Assembly (NCBI GenBank): GCA_046734415.1
Contig: JBKPRD010000123.1
Coordinates: 1-18,871 of the forward strand
DNA length: 18,871 nt
Reading direction: 5' to 3'
Origin: DATBLE01 sp046734415
Lineage (GTDB): Bacteria; Actinomycetota; Thermoleophilia; Gaiellales; Gaiellaceae
The position numbers and the translations under genes were made by a program. The notes beneath the pieces are model-generated. The model was not told the origin of the DNA. It ran no database searches and saw nothing but the letters and a program-made list of their open reading frames with translations. Positions 13,024 through 18,871 of the stretch are shown here, piece by piece (the stretch's first letter is position 1; each line of letters starts with the position of its first letter).

Positions 13024-13638
13024 ATGATCGACGAGCGCGACCATCCGCTGCTCCAGGCCGATCTCGACCCGGACCCCGTGCGGCAGCTCAACGTGTGGCT
13101 CGGCGAGGCGCGCGCCGCGGGCGTCGAGCTCGCCGAGGCGGCGGCGCTCGCCACTGCGACCGCAGACGGCGCTCCCTCGGCGCGGATGGTCCTGGTCAAG
13201 GATGCGACCGACGCGGGGCTCACGTTCTACACGGGCTACGACAGCCGCAAGGGCCGCGAGCTCGCCGAGAACCCCCGCGCCGCGCTCCTTCTCTACTGGC
13301 ACGACCTGGGCCGCCAGGTCCGGGCGGAAGGCGCGGTCGAGCGCGTGAGCGCGGAGGAGTCGGACGCCTACTTCGGCTCGCGCCCACTCGGCAGCCGGGT
13401 CTCGGCTGCGGTGTCGCCGCAGAGCGAGGTGATCGAGGGCCGGGAGGAGCTCGAGCATGCCGCAGCCGAGCTCGCGCGCTCCGTCGGCGAGGACGTCCAG
13501 CGCCCCGAGGGCTGGGGCGGCTACCGGTTGCGGCCGGAGCTCTGGGAGTTCTGGCAGCACCGGGTCGACCGGCTCCACGACCGCTTCCGTTACCTGCCGG
13601 GAGCGTCGGGCTGGATCGTCGAGCGCCTCGCGCCGTAG
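13024..13638 (+). CDS. pdxH: Pyridoxamine 5'-phosphate oxidase
   Basis: 204 residues, the family's normal length. It is an FMN enzyme that oxidises pyridoxamine or pyridoxine 5'-phosphate to pyridoxal 5'-phosphate with O2, in the cytoplasm. Visible features: 'TADGAPSARMVLVKDATDAG' early, with the Arg of the substrate/FMN site; 'FYTGYDSRKGRELAENPRAA', matching the FMN-phosphate site; 'LLYWHDLGRQVRAEGAVERV'; 'RPLGSRVSAAVSPQS'; and the conserved end 'FWQHRVDRLHDRFRY' with 'W-x2-ERLAP', which supplies the PLP-phosphate contacts. All core blocks are present, so it should be active. The ATG at 13024 has no ribosome site and is nine bases from a -10 box. It heads a run of tightly packed plus-strand genes to 15199. 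Confidence 0.95.
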   Translation: MIDERDHPLLQADLDPDPVRQLNVWLGEARAAGVELAEAAALATATADGAPSARMVLVKDATDAGLTFYTGYDSRKGRELAENPRAALLLYWHDLGRQVRAEGAVERVSAEESDAYFGSRPLGSRVSAAVSPQSEVIEGREELEHAAAELARSVGEDVQRPEGWGGYRLRPELWEFWQHRVDRLHDRFRYLPGASGWIVERLAP

Positions 13639-13647
13639 GCTTAGGCG

Positions 13648-14088
13648 GTGCGGAAGCTCGCGACCGCCGAGAGCCTCGCCGGCCTCTTCGGGCTCGCATT
13701 CGTCGTCCTCGGCGTGCTCGGCTTCGTGCCCGGGATCGTCCAGGACTACGGCGAGCTGACCTGGTGGAAGGCGGATTCCGGCGCCGAGCTCTTCGGCGTC
13801 TTCCAGACCAGCATCCTGCTCAACCTCTTCCACATCGGGTTCGGGGTCGTCGGGCTGGTGGCGGCGCGGCGCGCTGCGAGCGCCCGCGGCTTTCTCACCG
13901 TCGGCGGCATCGTCTCCTTCGCGCTCGGGATCTACGGCCTGGTGGTCGACTATGGCAGCGACTGGAACTTCGCGCCACTCGACCGCGCGGACGACTGGCT
14001 GCACGTGGGCGCGGGGATCGCGATGCTCTACGCGGGGGTCGCAGTCGGTCTGTCCGCCGCCCGTCCGAGCACCGCGGCGGCGTCCTGA
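13648..14088 (+). CDS. DUF4383-family four-helix membrane protein
   Basis: 146 residues from GTG 13648, nine bases after the pdxH stop. Four hydrophobic segments are visible: about 10-32, 52-75, 82-102 and 115-137. Conserved-looking blocks are 'NLFHIGFGVVGLVAARR' and 'DDWLHVGAGIAMLYAG', in which a histidine follows Asn-Leu or Trp-Leu as in DUF4383. The family is common in actinobacteria, and its role is unknown. It is a probable inner-membrane protein co-transcribed with pdxH. The stop TGA (14086-14088) overlaps a CTG (14085) that may open the next gene. Confidence 0.85.
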   Translation: MRKLATAESLAGLFGLAFVVLGVLGFVPGIVQDYGELTWWKADSGAELFGVFQTSILLNLFHIGFGVVGLVAARRAASARGFLTVGGIVSFALGIYGLVVDYGSDWNFAPLDRADDWLHVGAGIAMLYAGVAVGLSAARPSTAAAS

Positions 14089-14114
14089 CGTCCGCGCCCG
14101 AGTTCCACGCGCTG

Positions 14115-14555
14115 ATGCGGCGCGTGCCGCACGGCGTCGCCGTCCTCACCGTCGACGTCGAGGGTCAACGGCTCGGCCTGACCCTCGACTCGCTCGTCTC
14201 TCTCTCGCTCGAGCCGCCGCTCGTCGGCGTCTCGATCAGTCGCCAGGCGGCGATGCACGAGCTGCTGCGGGACGCGGGGAGGTTCGCCGTCAGCCTGCTC
14301 GGCGGCGGCCAGGCGGCGCTCGCGCAGCACTTCGCACGTGGTGTGCCGCCGATCGGCCTCTGGCAGGGGGTCGACGTGCGCGAGGACGACGGCCCTCCCC
14401 TGCTCGCGGGCGCGATCGGCTGGATCCGTTGCCGGACGGCGGCCGAGCATCCCGTCGGCGACCACACGTTCTTCGTCGGCGAGGTCGAGTGGGTCGAGGC
14501 GGGCGAGGCCGCACCGCCGCTCGTCCATGTCGGCGGGAGGTATCGGGAGCTGTGA
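14115..14555 (+). CDS. Flavin reductase-like FMN-binding protein
   Basis: 146 residues from ATG 14115. The family's first strand normally has about ten residues before 'LMRRVPHGVAVLTV', and the frame supplies them as 'TSAPEFHA' from a CTG at 14085 that overlaps the preceding stop codon (CTGA), so the true start may be that CTG. Family features: 'GLTLDSLVSLSLEPPLVGVS', the FMN-binding loop in which S/T and N are usual; 'FAVSLLGGGQAALAQHFA'; and 'GDHTFFVGEVEWVEAG', the 'DHxxFxGEV' strand conserved in NADH:FMN oxidoreductases and styrene-monooxygenase-type reductases. Likely reaction: NAD(P)H-dependent flavin reduction for a partner monooxygenase, which is not present in the window. It overlaps the HAD gene by 4 bases. 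Confidence 0.85.
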   Translation: MRRVPHGVAVLTVDVEGQRLGLTLDSLVSLSLEPPLVGVSISRQAAMHELLRDAGRFAVSLLGGGQAALAQHFARGVPPIGLWQGVDVREDDGPPLLAGAIGWIRCRTAAEHPVGDHTFFVGEVEWVEAGEAAPPLVHVGGRYREL

Positions 14556-15199
14556 TCGAAGCGGTCGTCTTCGACCTGGACGGCGTCCTGATCCAGACCG
14601 AGGAGCTCTGGGACGAGGTGCGCGAGGGTCTGGCGCGGGCGGGCGGCGGGCGCTACGGCAAGGATGAGCAGCGCGCGATGATGGGGATGAGCTCGCCCGA
14701 GTGGTCGCGCTACATGCACGAGCACGTCGGGCTGCCGGCGTCGCCCGACGAGATCGCCGCCGAGGTCGTCCGGCGGATGCAGGACCGCTACCGCGAGCGG
14801 CTGCCGCTGATCGATGGGGGGGTCGCGGCCGTCGAGCGCCTGGCGGCGCGCTGGCCGTTGGCGGTGGCGTCCTCGTCCAACCGCGAGCTGATCGATCTCG
14901 TGCTCGAACTCTCCGGTCTCGACCGGTTCTTCAGCGCGACGGTCTCGTCCGAAGAAGTCGAGCGCGGGAAGCCCGCCCCGGACGTGTACCTGGAGGCCTG
15001 CCGCCGGCTCGGCGTGGACGCGTCCAGAGCGGCGGCGATCGAGGACTCCCACGCCGGAATCGGCTCGGCCAAGGCGGCCGGGATGCGCGCGATCGCGATC
15101 CCGAACCCGAGCTTCCCGCCGGGCGACGAGGCGCTCGCTGACGCCGACGTCGTCCTCGGCTCGCTGGTCGAGCTCACTCCGGAGGTTGTGGAGGGATAG
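14552..15199 (+). CDS. HAD-superfamily hydrolase, beta-phosphoglucomutase-like
   Basis: 215 residues from GTG 14552, which overlaps the flavin reductase stop as GTGA and has GGGAGG 12 bases upstream. HAD motif I is 'VVFDLDGVL' (nucleophile Asp8, acid/base Asp10), motif II is 'VASSSNRE', motif III is the Lys of 'GKPAPDVY', and motif IV is 'IEDSHAGIGSAKAAGM'. A helical cap inserts between motifs I and II (about residues 15-85), which makes it subfamily IA. The sequence is closest in style to phosphatases and mutases of the beta-phosphoglucomutase/phosphatase group; the substrate is probably a small phosphorylated sugar or metabolite. Within the pdxH cluster it might act on a phosphorylated cofactor, but nothing shows that. 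Confidence 0.92.
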   Translation: MIEAVVFDLDGVLIQTEELWDEVREGLARAGGGRYGKDEQRAMMGMSSPEWSRYMHEHVGLPASPDEIAAEVVRRMQDRYRERLPLIDGGVAAVERLAARWPLAVASSSNRELIDLVLELSGLDRFFSATVSSEEVERGKPAPDVYLEACRRLGVDASRAAAIEDSHAGIGSAKAAGMRAIAIPNPSFPPGDEALADADVVLGSLVELTPEVVEG

Positions 15200-15217
15200 T
15201 CACGCTTCCGTCACACA

Positions 15218-15241
15218 CCGGTGCCAGGCACTGGTTGTGGA
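15218..15241. repeat. Palindromic direct repeat, copy 1
   Basis: The inverted repeat CCGGTGCC-A-GGCACTGG (15218-15234) is followed by TTGTGGA. The 21 bases 15221-15241 are identical to copy 2, 49 bases further on. It lies in the 95-base gap between convergent genes. Confidence 0.8.
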
Positions 15242-15266
15242 CGAAACGTCCCACTCTCGGCGTACC

Positions 15267-15290
15267 CCAGTGCCAGGCACTGGTTGTGGA
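15267..15290. repeat. Palindromic direct repeat, copy 2
   Basis: CCAGTGCC-A-GGCACTGG (15267-15283) is a perfect 8-1-8 inverted repeat followed by TTGTGGA. Bases 15270-15290 equal 15221-15241 exactly. It ends 4 bases before the fabF stop codon. Either copy could fold as a short hairpin with a CCAGG loop and help end transcription from both sides. Confidence 0.8.
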
Positions 15291-15294
15291 AAAG

Positions 15295-16530
15295 TCAGTC
15301 GAGGCCGCGGCCGAAGAGAACGCAGCCGTTGTGGCCCCCCAATCCCATCGCGTTCGACAGCGCCACCTCGACCTGCACGCGCCGGGCCTCGTTCGGGACG
15401 TAGTCGAGGTCGCACTCGGGGTCGGGCACCTCGTAGTTGATCGTCGGCGGGAGGACGCCGTCGCGGAGTGCAAGCACGCACATCATCGCCTCGACCGCCC
15501 CGGCGGCGCCGAAGCAATGTGCGTGCATCGACTTCGTCGAGGAGACCGCGAGCGAGTACGCGTGATCGCCGAAGACCTGCTTGATCGCCCGGGTCTCGGC
15601 GGCGTCCCCGAGCGGTGTCGAGGTGCCGTGAGCGTTGATGTAGCCGACCCGTTCCGGGGCGACGCCGGCGCGGCGCAGGGCCGCCACCATCATCTCCGCG
15701 ACCCCGACCGACTCGGGATCGGGGGTCGCGAGGTGGTACGCGTCGTTCGAGGCGCCGTAGCCGAGGATCTCGGCATAGACCCTCGCGCCGCGCGCCCGGG
15801 CCGCCTCGAGCTCCTCGAGCACGAGCACGCAGGCGCCCTCGCCCATCACGAAGCCCGCCCGCGTCGCGTCGAACGGGCGCGAGGCACGCGGCGGGTACTC
15901 CTCCTCGGCCGCGAGGCCGCGCATGGCGCAGAAGCCCGCAAGGATCAGCGGCGTCACGGCGGCCTCCGCGCCGCCGGCGAGAACCGCGTCCGCGTCGCCC
16001 CGCCGGATCACCTCCGCCGCCTCCCCGACCGCCGTAGACCCCGTCGCGCACGCGGAGACCGGCGCGTAGTTCGGGCCGCGCAACCCCAGGGTGAGCGCTA
16101 TCTGCCCGCTCGCCGTGTCCGGGAGCACGTTCGGGATGAAGTACGGCGAGACGCGGTCGGGCCCTCGCTCGAGCAGCGTGTCGTGCTGCTCGACGATCTG
16201 GATGATCCCGCCGATCGCCGTCCCGAACAGCACGCCGACCCGAGCCGGCTCGTACACGCCCTCCAACCCCGCATCCGCCCAGCTCTCGGTCGCAGCCGCG
16301 AGCGAGAGCAGGACGTTGCGGTCGAACCGCCGCGCCTCCTTCGGCCCGACGACCGCGGTCGGGTCGAAGTCCTTCACCTCCGCCGCGATGCGGACCGGAA
16401 ATTCGCTCGCGTCGAACGCGGTGATGAAGTCGATTCCGCTCCGGCCCGCAACGGCAGCGTCCCATGTCGACCGCCAGTCGTTGCCGAGCGGCGTGACCGC
16501 TCCGAGTCCAGTCACGGCGACCCTGTGCAT
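15295..16530 (-). CDS. fabF: Beta-ketoacyl-ACP synthase II
   Basis: 411 residues, the normal length, starting 'MHRVAVTGLGAVTPLG' at ATG 16530. It condenses malonyl-ACP with acyl-ACP in fatty-acid elongation, in the cytosol. The Cys-His-His active site is complete: Cys161 in 'SACATGSTA', His301 in 'NAHGTSTPLGD' and His338 in 'KSMHAHCFGAAGAVE', with the oxyanion/structural Lys333. In the last motif the usual Gly before the catalytic His is Ala. 'GLGGHNGCVLFGR' closes the thiolase fold. It stands alone, without acpP or fabD beside it. A -10 box, TAGGCT, lies nine bases upstream of the ATG and there is no ribosome site, so the leader is very short. It could instead be a secondary-metabolism ketosynthase, but the lack of other pathway genes argues for fabF. 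Confidence 0.94.
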   Translation of the reverse strand: MHRVAVTGLGAVTPLGNDWRSTWDAAVAGRSGIDFITAFDASEFPVRIAAEVKDFDPTAVVGPKEARRFDRNVLLSLAAATESWADAGLEGVYEPARVGVLFGTAIGGIIQIVEQHDTLLERGPDRVSPYFIPNVLPDTASGQIALTLGLRGPNYAPVSACATGSTAVGEAAEVIRRGDADAVLAGGAEAAVTPLILAGFCAMRGLAAEEEYPPRASRPFDATRAGFVMGEGACVLVLEELEAARARGARVYAEILGYGASNDAYHLATPDPESVGVAEMMVAALRRAGVAPERVGYINAHGTSTPLGDAAETRAIKQVFGDHAYSLAVSSTKSMHAHCFGAAGAVEAMMCVLALRDGVLPPTINYEVPDPECDLDYVPNEARRVQVEVALSNAMGLGGHNGCVLFGRGLD

Positions 16531-16539
16531 TGGCCCGAG

Positions 16540-16545
16540 AGCCTA
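16540..16545 (-). promoter_or_regulatory. -10 box of fabF
   Basis: TAGGCT on the minus strand, nine bases before ATG 16530, the same spacing as TAGACT before pdxH. A start 2-3 bases before the ATG is implied. No convincing -35 at 16-18 bases is seen. Confidence 0.4.
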
Positions 16546-16552
16546 GCGACGG

Positions 16553-16581
16553 TTGAAGCCTGCAAAGGATGGGTATACGAT
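16553..16581 (+). promoter_or_regulatory. Sigma-70-like promoter of the thioredoxin-like gene
   Basis: TTGAAG (16553-16558), a spacer of exactly 17 bases and TACGAT (16576-16581), the latter overlapping an alternative TATACG (16574-16579). This is the best -35/-10 pair I see in the window. A start near 16588 leaves about 30 bases before ATG 16619. It also shows that a longer reading beginning at 16553 is not the coding start. Confidence 0.6.
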
Positions 16582-16618
16582 CAATTGTCCGGCGGCCCGG
16601 TCGGAGTGCTGCCCGAAT

Positions 16619-16960
16619 ATGTCGAACGAAGACCGAGAGGGGGTCGTGGCTCAGGCTGCCGAAGCGATACAGCAGGACATGTCAACCCGTCCGAGGTTGG
16701 TCTTCTTCCACTCGAAGCTGAGTGGACACTGCCGCCGCGTCGAGGGCTTCGTCGCGCAGGTCCTGCAACGCCGGAAGAACCACGGCACATTCGTCCTCCA
16801 CGAAGTCGACGTCGAGGAACGGCCCGACCTCGTCGAGCGCTTCCACATCGACGAGGTGCCGACGCTGCTCGTGGTCGCCGACCGCCGCGTTCAGGGCCGC
16901 CTCTCGCACCCGAGAGGCTGTCGCGACATCGAGGACATGCTGAAGCCCTGGCTCAACTAG
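16619..16960 (+). CDS. Thioredoxin-fold protein lacking the CxxC motif
   Basis: 113 residues from ATG 16619; ATG 16679 is an alternative that leaves the domain intact. A helical lead of about 20 residues precedes the fold. Strand 1 is 'RPRLVFFHSKLSGHCRRVEG': the usual WCGPC is SGHC here, leaving one cysteine (Cys38). 'HEVDVEERPDLVERFHIDEV' and the cis-proline loop 'EVPTLLVV' (Pro81) follow, as in thioredoxins. A second cysteine, Cys101, is in 'RGCRDIEDML'. Without the N-terminal nucleophilic Cys it cannot act as a normal dithiol reductase; a monothiol or binding role is possible. It lies 22 bases upstream of the DNA ligase gene and may be co-transcribed with it. The start is supported by the promoter at 16553-16581. 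Confidence 0.82.
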   Translation: MSNEDREGVVAQAAEAIQQDMSTRPRLVFFHSKLSGHCRRVEGFVAQVLQRRKNHGTFVLHEVDVEERPDLVERFHIDEVPTLLVVADRRVQGRLSHPRGCRDIEDMLKPWLN

Positions 16961-16973
16961 CCGGGAGGTAGCG

Positions 16974-16993
16974 TTCCCGGGCATGCCCGGGAA
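16974..16993 (+). promoter_or_regulatory. Perfect 20-base palindrome with the ligase start codon at its centre
   Basis: TTCCCGGGCATGCCCGGGAA is identical to its reverse complement. As RNA it folds into an 8-bp GC-rich stem with a CAUG loop, so the AUG at 16983 sits in the loop. The only ribosome-site match, GGGAGG (16963-16968), lies 14 bases before the ATG, too far unless the hairpin shortens the distance. It could equally be a dyad operator in DNA. Confidence 0.6.
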
Positions 16994-17996
16994 GAACGTT
17001 CCGTTTCCGCCGATGGAGGCCGAGCTCGTGCGAGAGCTCCCGCCGGGCGACGGGTGGCAGTACGAGCCGAAGTGGGACGGCTTCCGCGGCGTGCTGGAGA
17101 ACGACGGCGGCGAGCTCGCGCTCTGGAGCCGGAACGCGCGGCCGTTGCTCCGCTACTTCCCGGAGCTCCGTCCGCTCGGCGACCTGCTCCCGCCCCACTC
17201 TGCGATCGACGGCGAGATCGTGATCGAGCGCGGCGGCCGGCTCGACTTCGACGCGATGCAGATGCGGCTGCACCCAGCGGAGAGCCGCGTCCGCAGGCTG
17301 GCCGGCGAGATCCCGGCGCAGTTCATCGCCTTCGACGTCCTGCTCTGGAAAGGCAAGCCGCTCCACGAACAGCCGCTGGAGAAGCGACGGGCCGCATTGG
17401 AGAAGCTCCCGTTCACTGTCTCGCCCGCGACGCGCGACGTCGGCGTCGCGGCTTCGTGGCTCGGCCGGCTCGAGGCCGCCGGGCTCGACGGCGTGATCGC
17501 GAAGCGCCTTGGTCTTCCCTACCTGGCGGGTTCCCGAGAGGCCGTCGTCAAGGTCAAGGGCTACCGCACCGCCGACTGCGTCGTCGTCGGCGCCAGGTGG
17601 AAGGAGAAGCCGACGACGCTCGCGACGCTCCTCCTCGGCCTCTACCGCGACGACGGCGAGCTCGACTACGTCGGCTCGTGCGCGGTCGCAGCCGCCCGAC
17701 AGGCCGAGATCCTGAAGCGCGTCAAGCCGCTGTTGAAGGGCGCGCCCGACCGTGGCTTCTCCGAGCCGAACCGCTGGGGCGGCGGGGAGCTCGCGGAGTC
17801 CGCCCTCCGCCCCGAGCTCGTCGTCGAGGTCCGCTTCGACAAGGTGCAGGGGAATCGCTTCCGCCACGGGACGAAGCTCGTCCGCTTCCGAGACGACAAG
17901 GAGCCGAAGGACTGCACGTGGCGCGAGGTTCGCCCACCGCTCACGCCGGACGACCTCACGGTGCCCGACCTCTTGCAGGGTCAAGCTTCAGCCTGA
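16983..17996 (+). CDS. ATP-dependent DNA ligase (LigC/LigD ligase-domain type)
   Basis: 337 residues, the size of stand-alone bacterial ATP-dependent ligases of NHEJ and repair. The enzyme seals nicks through a lysyl-AMP intermediate. Motif I is 'YEPKWDGFR' with adenylated Lys30; motif III region 'DGEIV' (76-80) and 'FIAFDVLLW'; motif IV 'GLDGVIAKR' (168-175); motif V 'VVKVKGYRTADCVVVG' with Lys190/Lys192. The OB-fold domain follows, from about 200 to 320, with 'LRPELVVEVRFDKVQGNRFRH' near the end. No polymerase or phosphoesterase domain is fused, and no ku gene is in the window. A fossil of an NHEJ polymerase N-terminus lies at its 3' end on the other strand. The ATG start sits in a palindrome (16974-16993). 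gene name ligC is possible but not certain. Confidence 0.93.
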   Translation: MPGKNVPFPPMEAELVRELPPGDGWQYEPKWDGFRGVLENDGGELALWSRNARPLLRYFPELRPLGDLLPPHSAIDGEIVIERGGRLDFDAMQMRLHPAESRVRRLAGEIPAQFIAFDVLLWKGKPLHEQPLEKRRAALEKLPFTVSPATRDVGVAASWLGRLEAAGLDGVIAKRLGLPYLAGSREAVVKVKGYRTADCVVVGARWKEKPTTLATLLLGLYRDDGELDYVGSCAVAAARQAEILKRVKPLLKGAPDRGFSEPNRWGGGELAESALRPELVVEVRFDKVQGNRFRHGTKLVRFRDDKEPKDCTWREVRPPLTPDDLTVPDLLQGQASA

Positions 17997-17999
17997 CCC
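17978..17999. terminator. Hairpin across the ligase stop codon
   Basis: GGGTCA (17978-17983) pairs with TGACCC (17994-17999), with GC/GC able to pair inside the 10-base loop. It spans the TGA at 17994-17996 between convergent genes. A further 12-base palindrome, AGAAGGCCTTCT, follows at 18011-18022. Neither has a U-tract. Confidence 0.35.
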
Positions 18000-18065
18000 G
18001 ACCCTCGGGAAGAAGGCCTTCTCCTGGTTCGTCAGGCCGACGCGCGGCGGCCGATGCGCATGCCG
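17988..18065 (-). pseudogene. Probable fossil of an NHEJ (LigD-type) polymerase N-terminus
   Basis: Read on the minus strand, the 80-base gap after the WD40 gene encodes 'RVGLTNQEKAFFPRVG' before TGA at 17988-17990. This matches the start of LigD-type primase-polymerase domains, where R-V-x-L-T-N-x-x-K-x-x-(Y/F)-P-x-x-G is the conserved opening. Codons have high GC3 throughout. There is no start codon and no continuation, so only a scrap remains. Its place next to an NHEJ-type ligase supports the reading, although it faces the ligase gene, which would need a rearrangement. A 16-residue match can arise by chance. Confidence 0.35.
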
Positions 18066-18076
18066 CCATGAATTCC

Positions 18077-18871
18077 CTACGGCCGGCTCGGGCAGCGACC
18101 GCCCGGAAGGTACTGGGCGCACTCGTCCTTCGTCCACCCGCGGGTCAGGCGCGTGCGCGCGACGGCGGTCAACTCGTTCACCGGCAGGACGTAGACACGC
18201 ACGATCCCGTCGGCTCCCCCGGCGGCGAGCCGCCTGCCGTCGGGGCTGAACACGACCGATGTCAGATAGCGGGTCGGCCCGGTGAGCGTGAGCAGTTGCT
18301 TGCCGGTCCGGAGATCCCAGACGGTGGCAGTCGTGTCCTCGCCGGCCGTGGCCAGCAGCCTGCCGTCGTGGCTGAACGCGACGCTGTCGACGAACGACTT
18401 GTGCGCGACAAACGTGCGCACGACCTTCACCGGCCGCGCAGCCACATCCCAGACCTGAACCGTCCCGTTCGCACTGCCGACCGCGAGTTCCGTGCCCGTC
18501 GAGTTGAAGGCCGCGCTCTGGGCGTGCCGGCCGACCGTGGCGATGACGTCGCCGTTGGACGTCCGGAGCTTCATCGAGCTGTCCGACTTCGCCAACTCCA
18601 CTCCCAGCTTTCCGTCCGGGCTCGTCGCGCCCGCCTGGGGCGGGAACCCGCTGCCCCCGATGAAGATGGCGCCGACGTCGGCGTAGTTGCTGTACGAGTG
18701 CAGGAGCTTTCCGGTGCGGGCATTCCACAACTTCGCCCGCTGGTCGATGCTGCCGGTCGTCAGCAACTGCTTGCTGTCGGGCGAGTAGTCGACGGTGTCC
18801 ACGCCTCCCGGGTCAGCGGCGAGTGTGAGCCAGTCGCGGCTGCCCCCGGTCGTGACATCCCAGATCCGGAC
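18077..18871 (-). CDS. WD40 repeat protein, C-terminal part (5' end beyond window)
   Basis: 264 residues are visible, with the frame open through the right edge: the first readable residues are 'VRIWDVTTGG', itself the end of a WD40 blade. About five or six more blades follow, including 'AKLWNARTGKLLHSY', 'GTVQVWDVAARPVK', 'ATVWDLRTGKQLLTLTG' and 'GIVRVYVLPVNELTAVA'. The tail 'RTRLTRGWTKDECAQYLPGG' is typical of large actinobacterial WD40 proteins whose N-terminal half is a STAND NTPase, BTAD regulator, kinase or TIR domain. Which of these applies here is outside the window. One stretch (around 18600-18690) is irregular, with an insertion 'GGSGFPPQAGATSPDGK'. Role unknown. Confidence 0.88.
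   Translation of the reverse strand, partial: VRIWDVTTGGSRDWLTLAADPGGVDTVDYSPDSKQLLTTGSIDQRAKLWNARTGKLLHSYSNYADVGAIFIGGSGFPPQAGATSPDGKLGVELAKSDSSMKLRTSNGDVIATVGRHAQSAAFNSTGTELAVGSANGTVQVWDVAARPVKVVRTFVAHKSFVDSVAFSHDGRLLATAGEDTTATVWDLRTGKQLLTLTGPTRYLTSVVFSPDGRRLAAGGADGIVRVYVLPVNELTAVARTRLTRGWTKDECAQYLPGGRCPSRP

Noticed and set aside
12496..14004. A 502-residue minus-strand frame opposite pdxH and the DUF4383 gene
   Set aside because: No domain or signal, and it opposes two well-supported genes; an antisense shadow.
12441..14112. A long plus-strand frame running into the flavin reductase gene
   Set aside because: Only the part from about 14085 resembles a protein family; the earlier part is Arg-rich and antisense to the secreted-protein gene or out of frame with pdxH and DUF4383.
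15218..15290. The repeats as the start of a CRISPR array
   Set aside because: Only two copies, with an internal palindrome and 28 bases between; no cas genes nearby.
15235..16971. A 578-residue plus-strand frame opposite fabF
   Set aside because: Composition is that of an antisense high-GC frame; fabF has a complete active site.

Overview
The window is high-GC DNA with densely packed genes, GC-rich third codon positions, frequent GTG starts and several start codons placed only 6-9 bases after a TANNNT -10 box (leaderless or nearly so). Protein flavour (DUF4383, WD40 proteins with actinobacterial-style C-terminal tails, 'CCPTGG' secreted protein, LSDAT/SLOG protein) suggests an actinomycetote, perhaps of the Thermoleophilia/Gaiellales type; that placement is inference. 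There is no gene-free stretch longer than 300 bases, and I see no tRNA, rRNA, CRISPR array or complete insertion sequence.

Layout. (1) 1-6073, all minus strand: a membrane-anchored serine hydrolase cut by the left edge, then a signalling block that reads, in transcription order, secreted repeat protein (6073-5267), OmpR-type response regulator (5159-4500), HAMP histidine kinase (4500-3187), NarL-type histidine kinase (3155-1866) and LuxR-type response regulator (1869-1204). Overlaps of 1 and 4 bases couple the genes inside each two-component pair. (2) 6220-7615, plus strand: a small leaderless gene, a multicopper oxidase 3' relic, and a cation diffusion facilitator broken by a frameshift.

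(3) 7637-12393, minus strand: the most interesting region. In transcription order it encodes a small membrane protein, a SLOG-superfamily (LSDAT, TRPM-like) protein, a two-TM DUF4231/SLATT protein overlapping it by ATGA, and a 1007-residue TIR-TM-WD40 protein. SLOG, SLATT and TIR are the parts from which nucleotide-signal immune systems are built (compare Thoeris), so this is a candidate anti-phage or cell-suicide cassette in which a TIR-made NAD derivative could be sensed by SLOG and gate a SLATT pore.

(4) 12501-17996, mostly ordinary metabolism: a secreted protein divergent from pdxH across a 25-base bidirectional promoter; DUF4383, flavin reductase and HAD phosphatase genes packed behind pdxH; a palindromic repeat pair; fabF on the other strand; a thioredoxin-like gene and an ATP-dependent DNA ligase whose start codon sits in the loop of a perfect palindrome. 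(5) 17997-18871: a probable fossil of an NHEJ polymerase N-terminus and the 3' part of a second WD40 gene that runs off the right edge.
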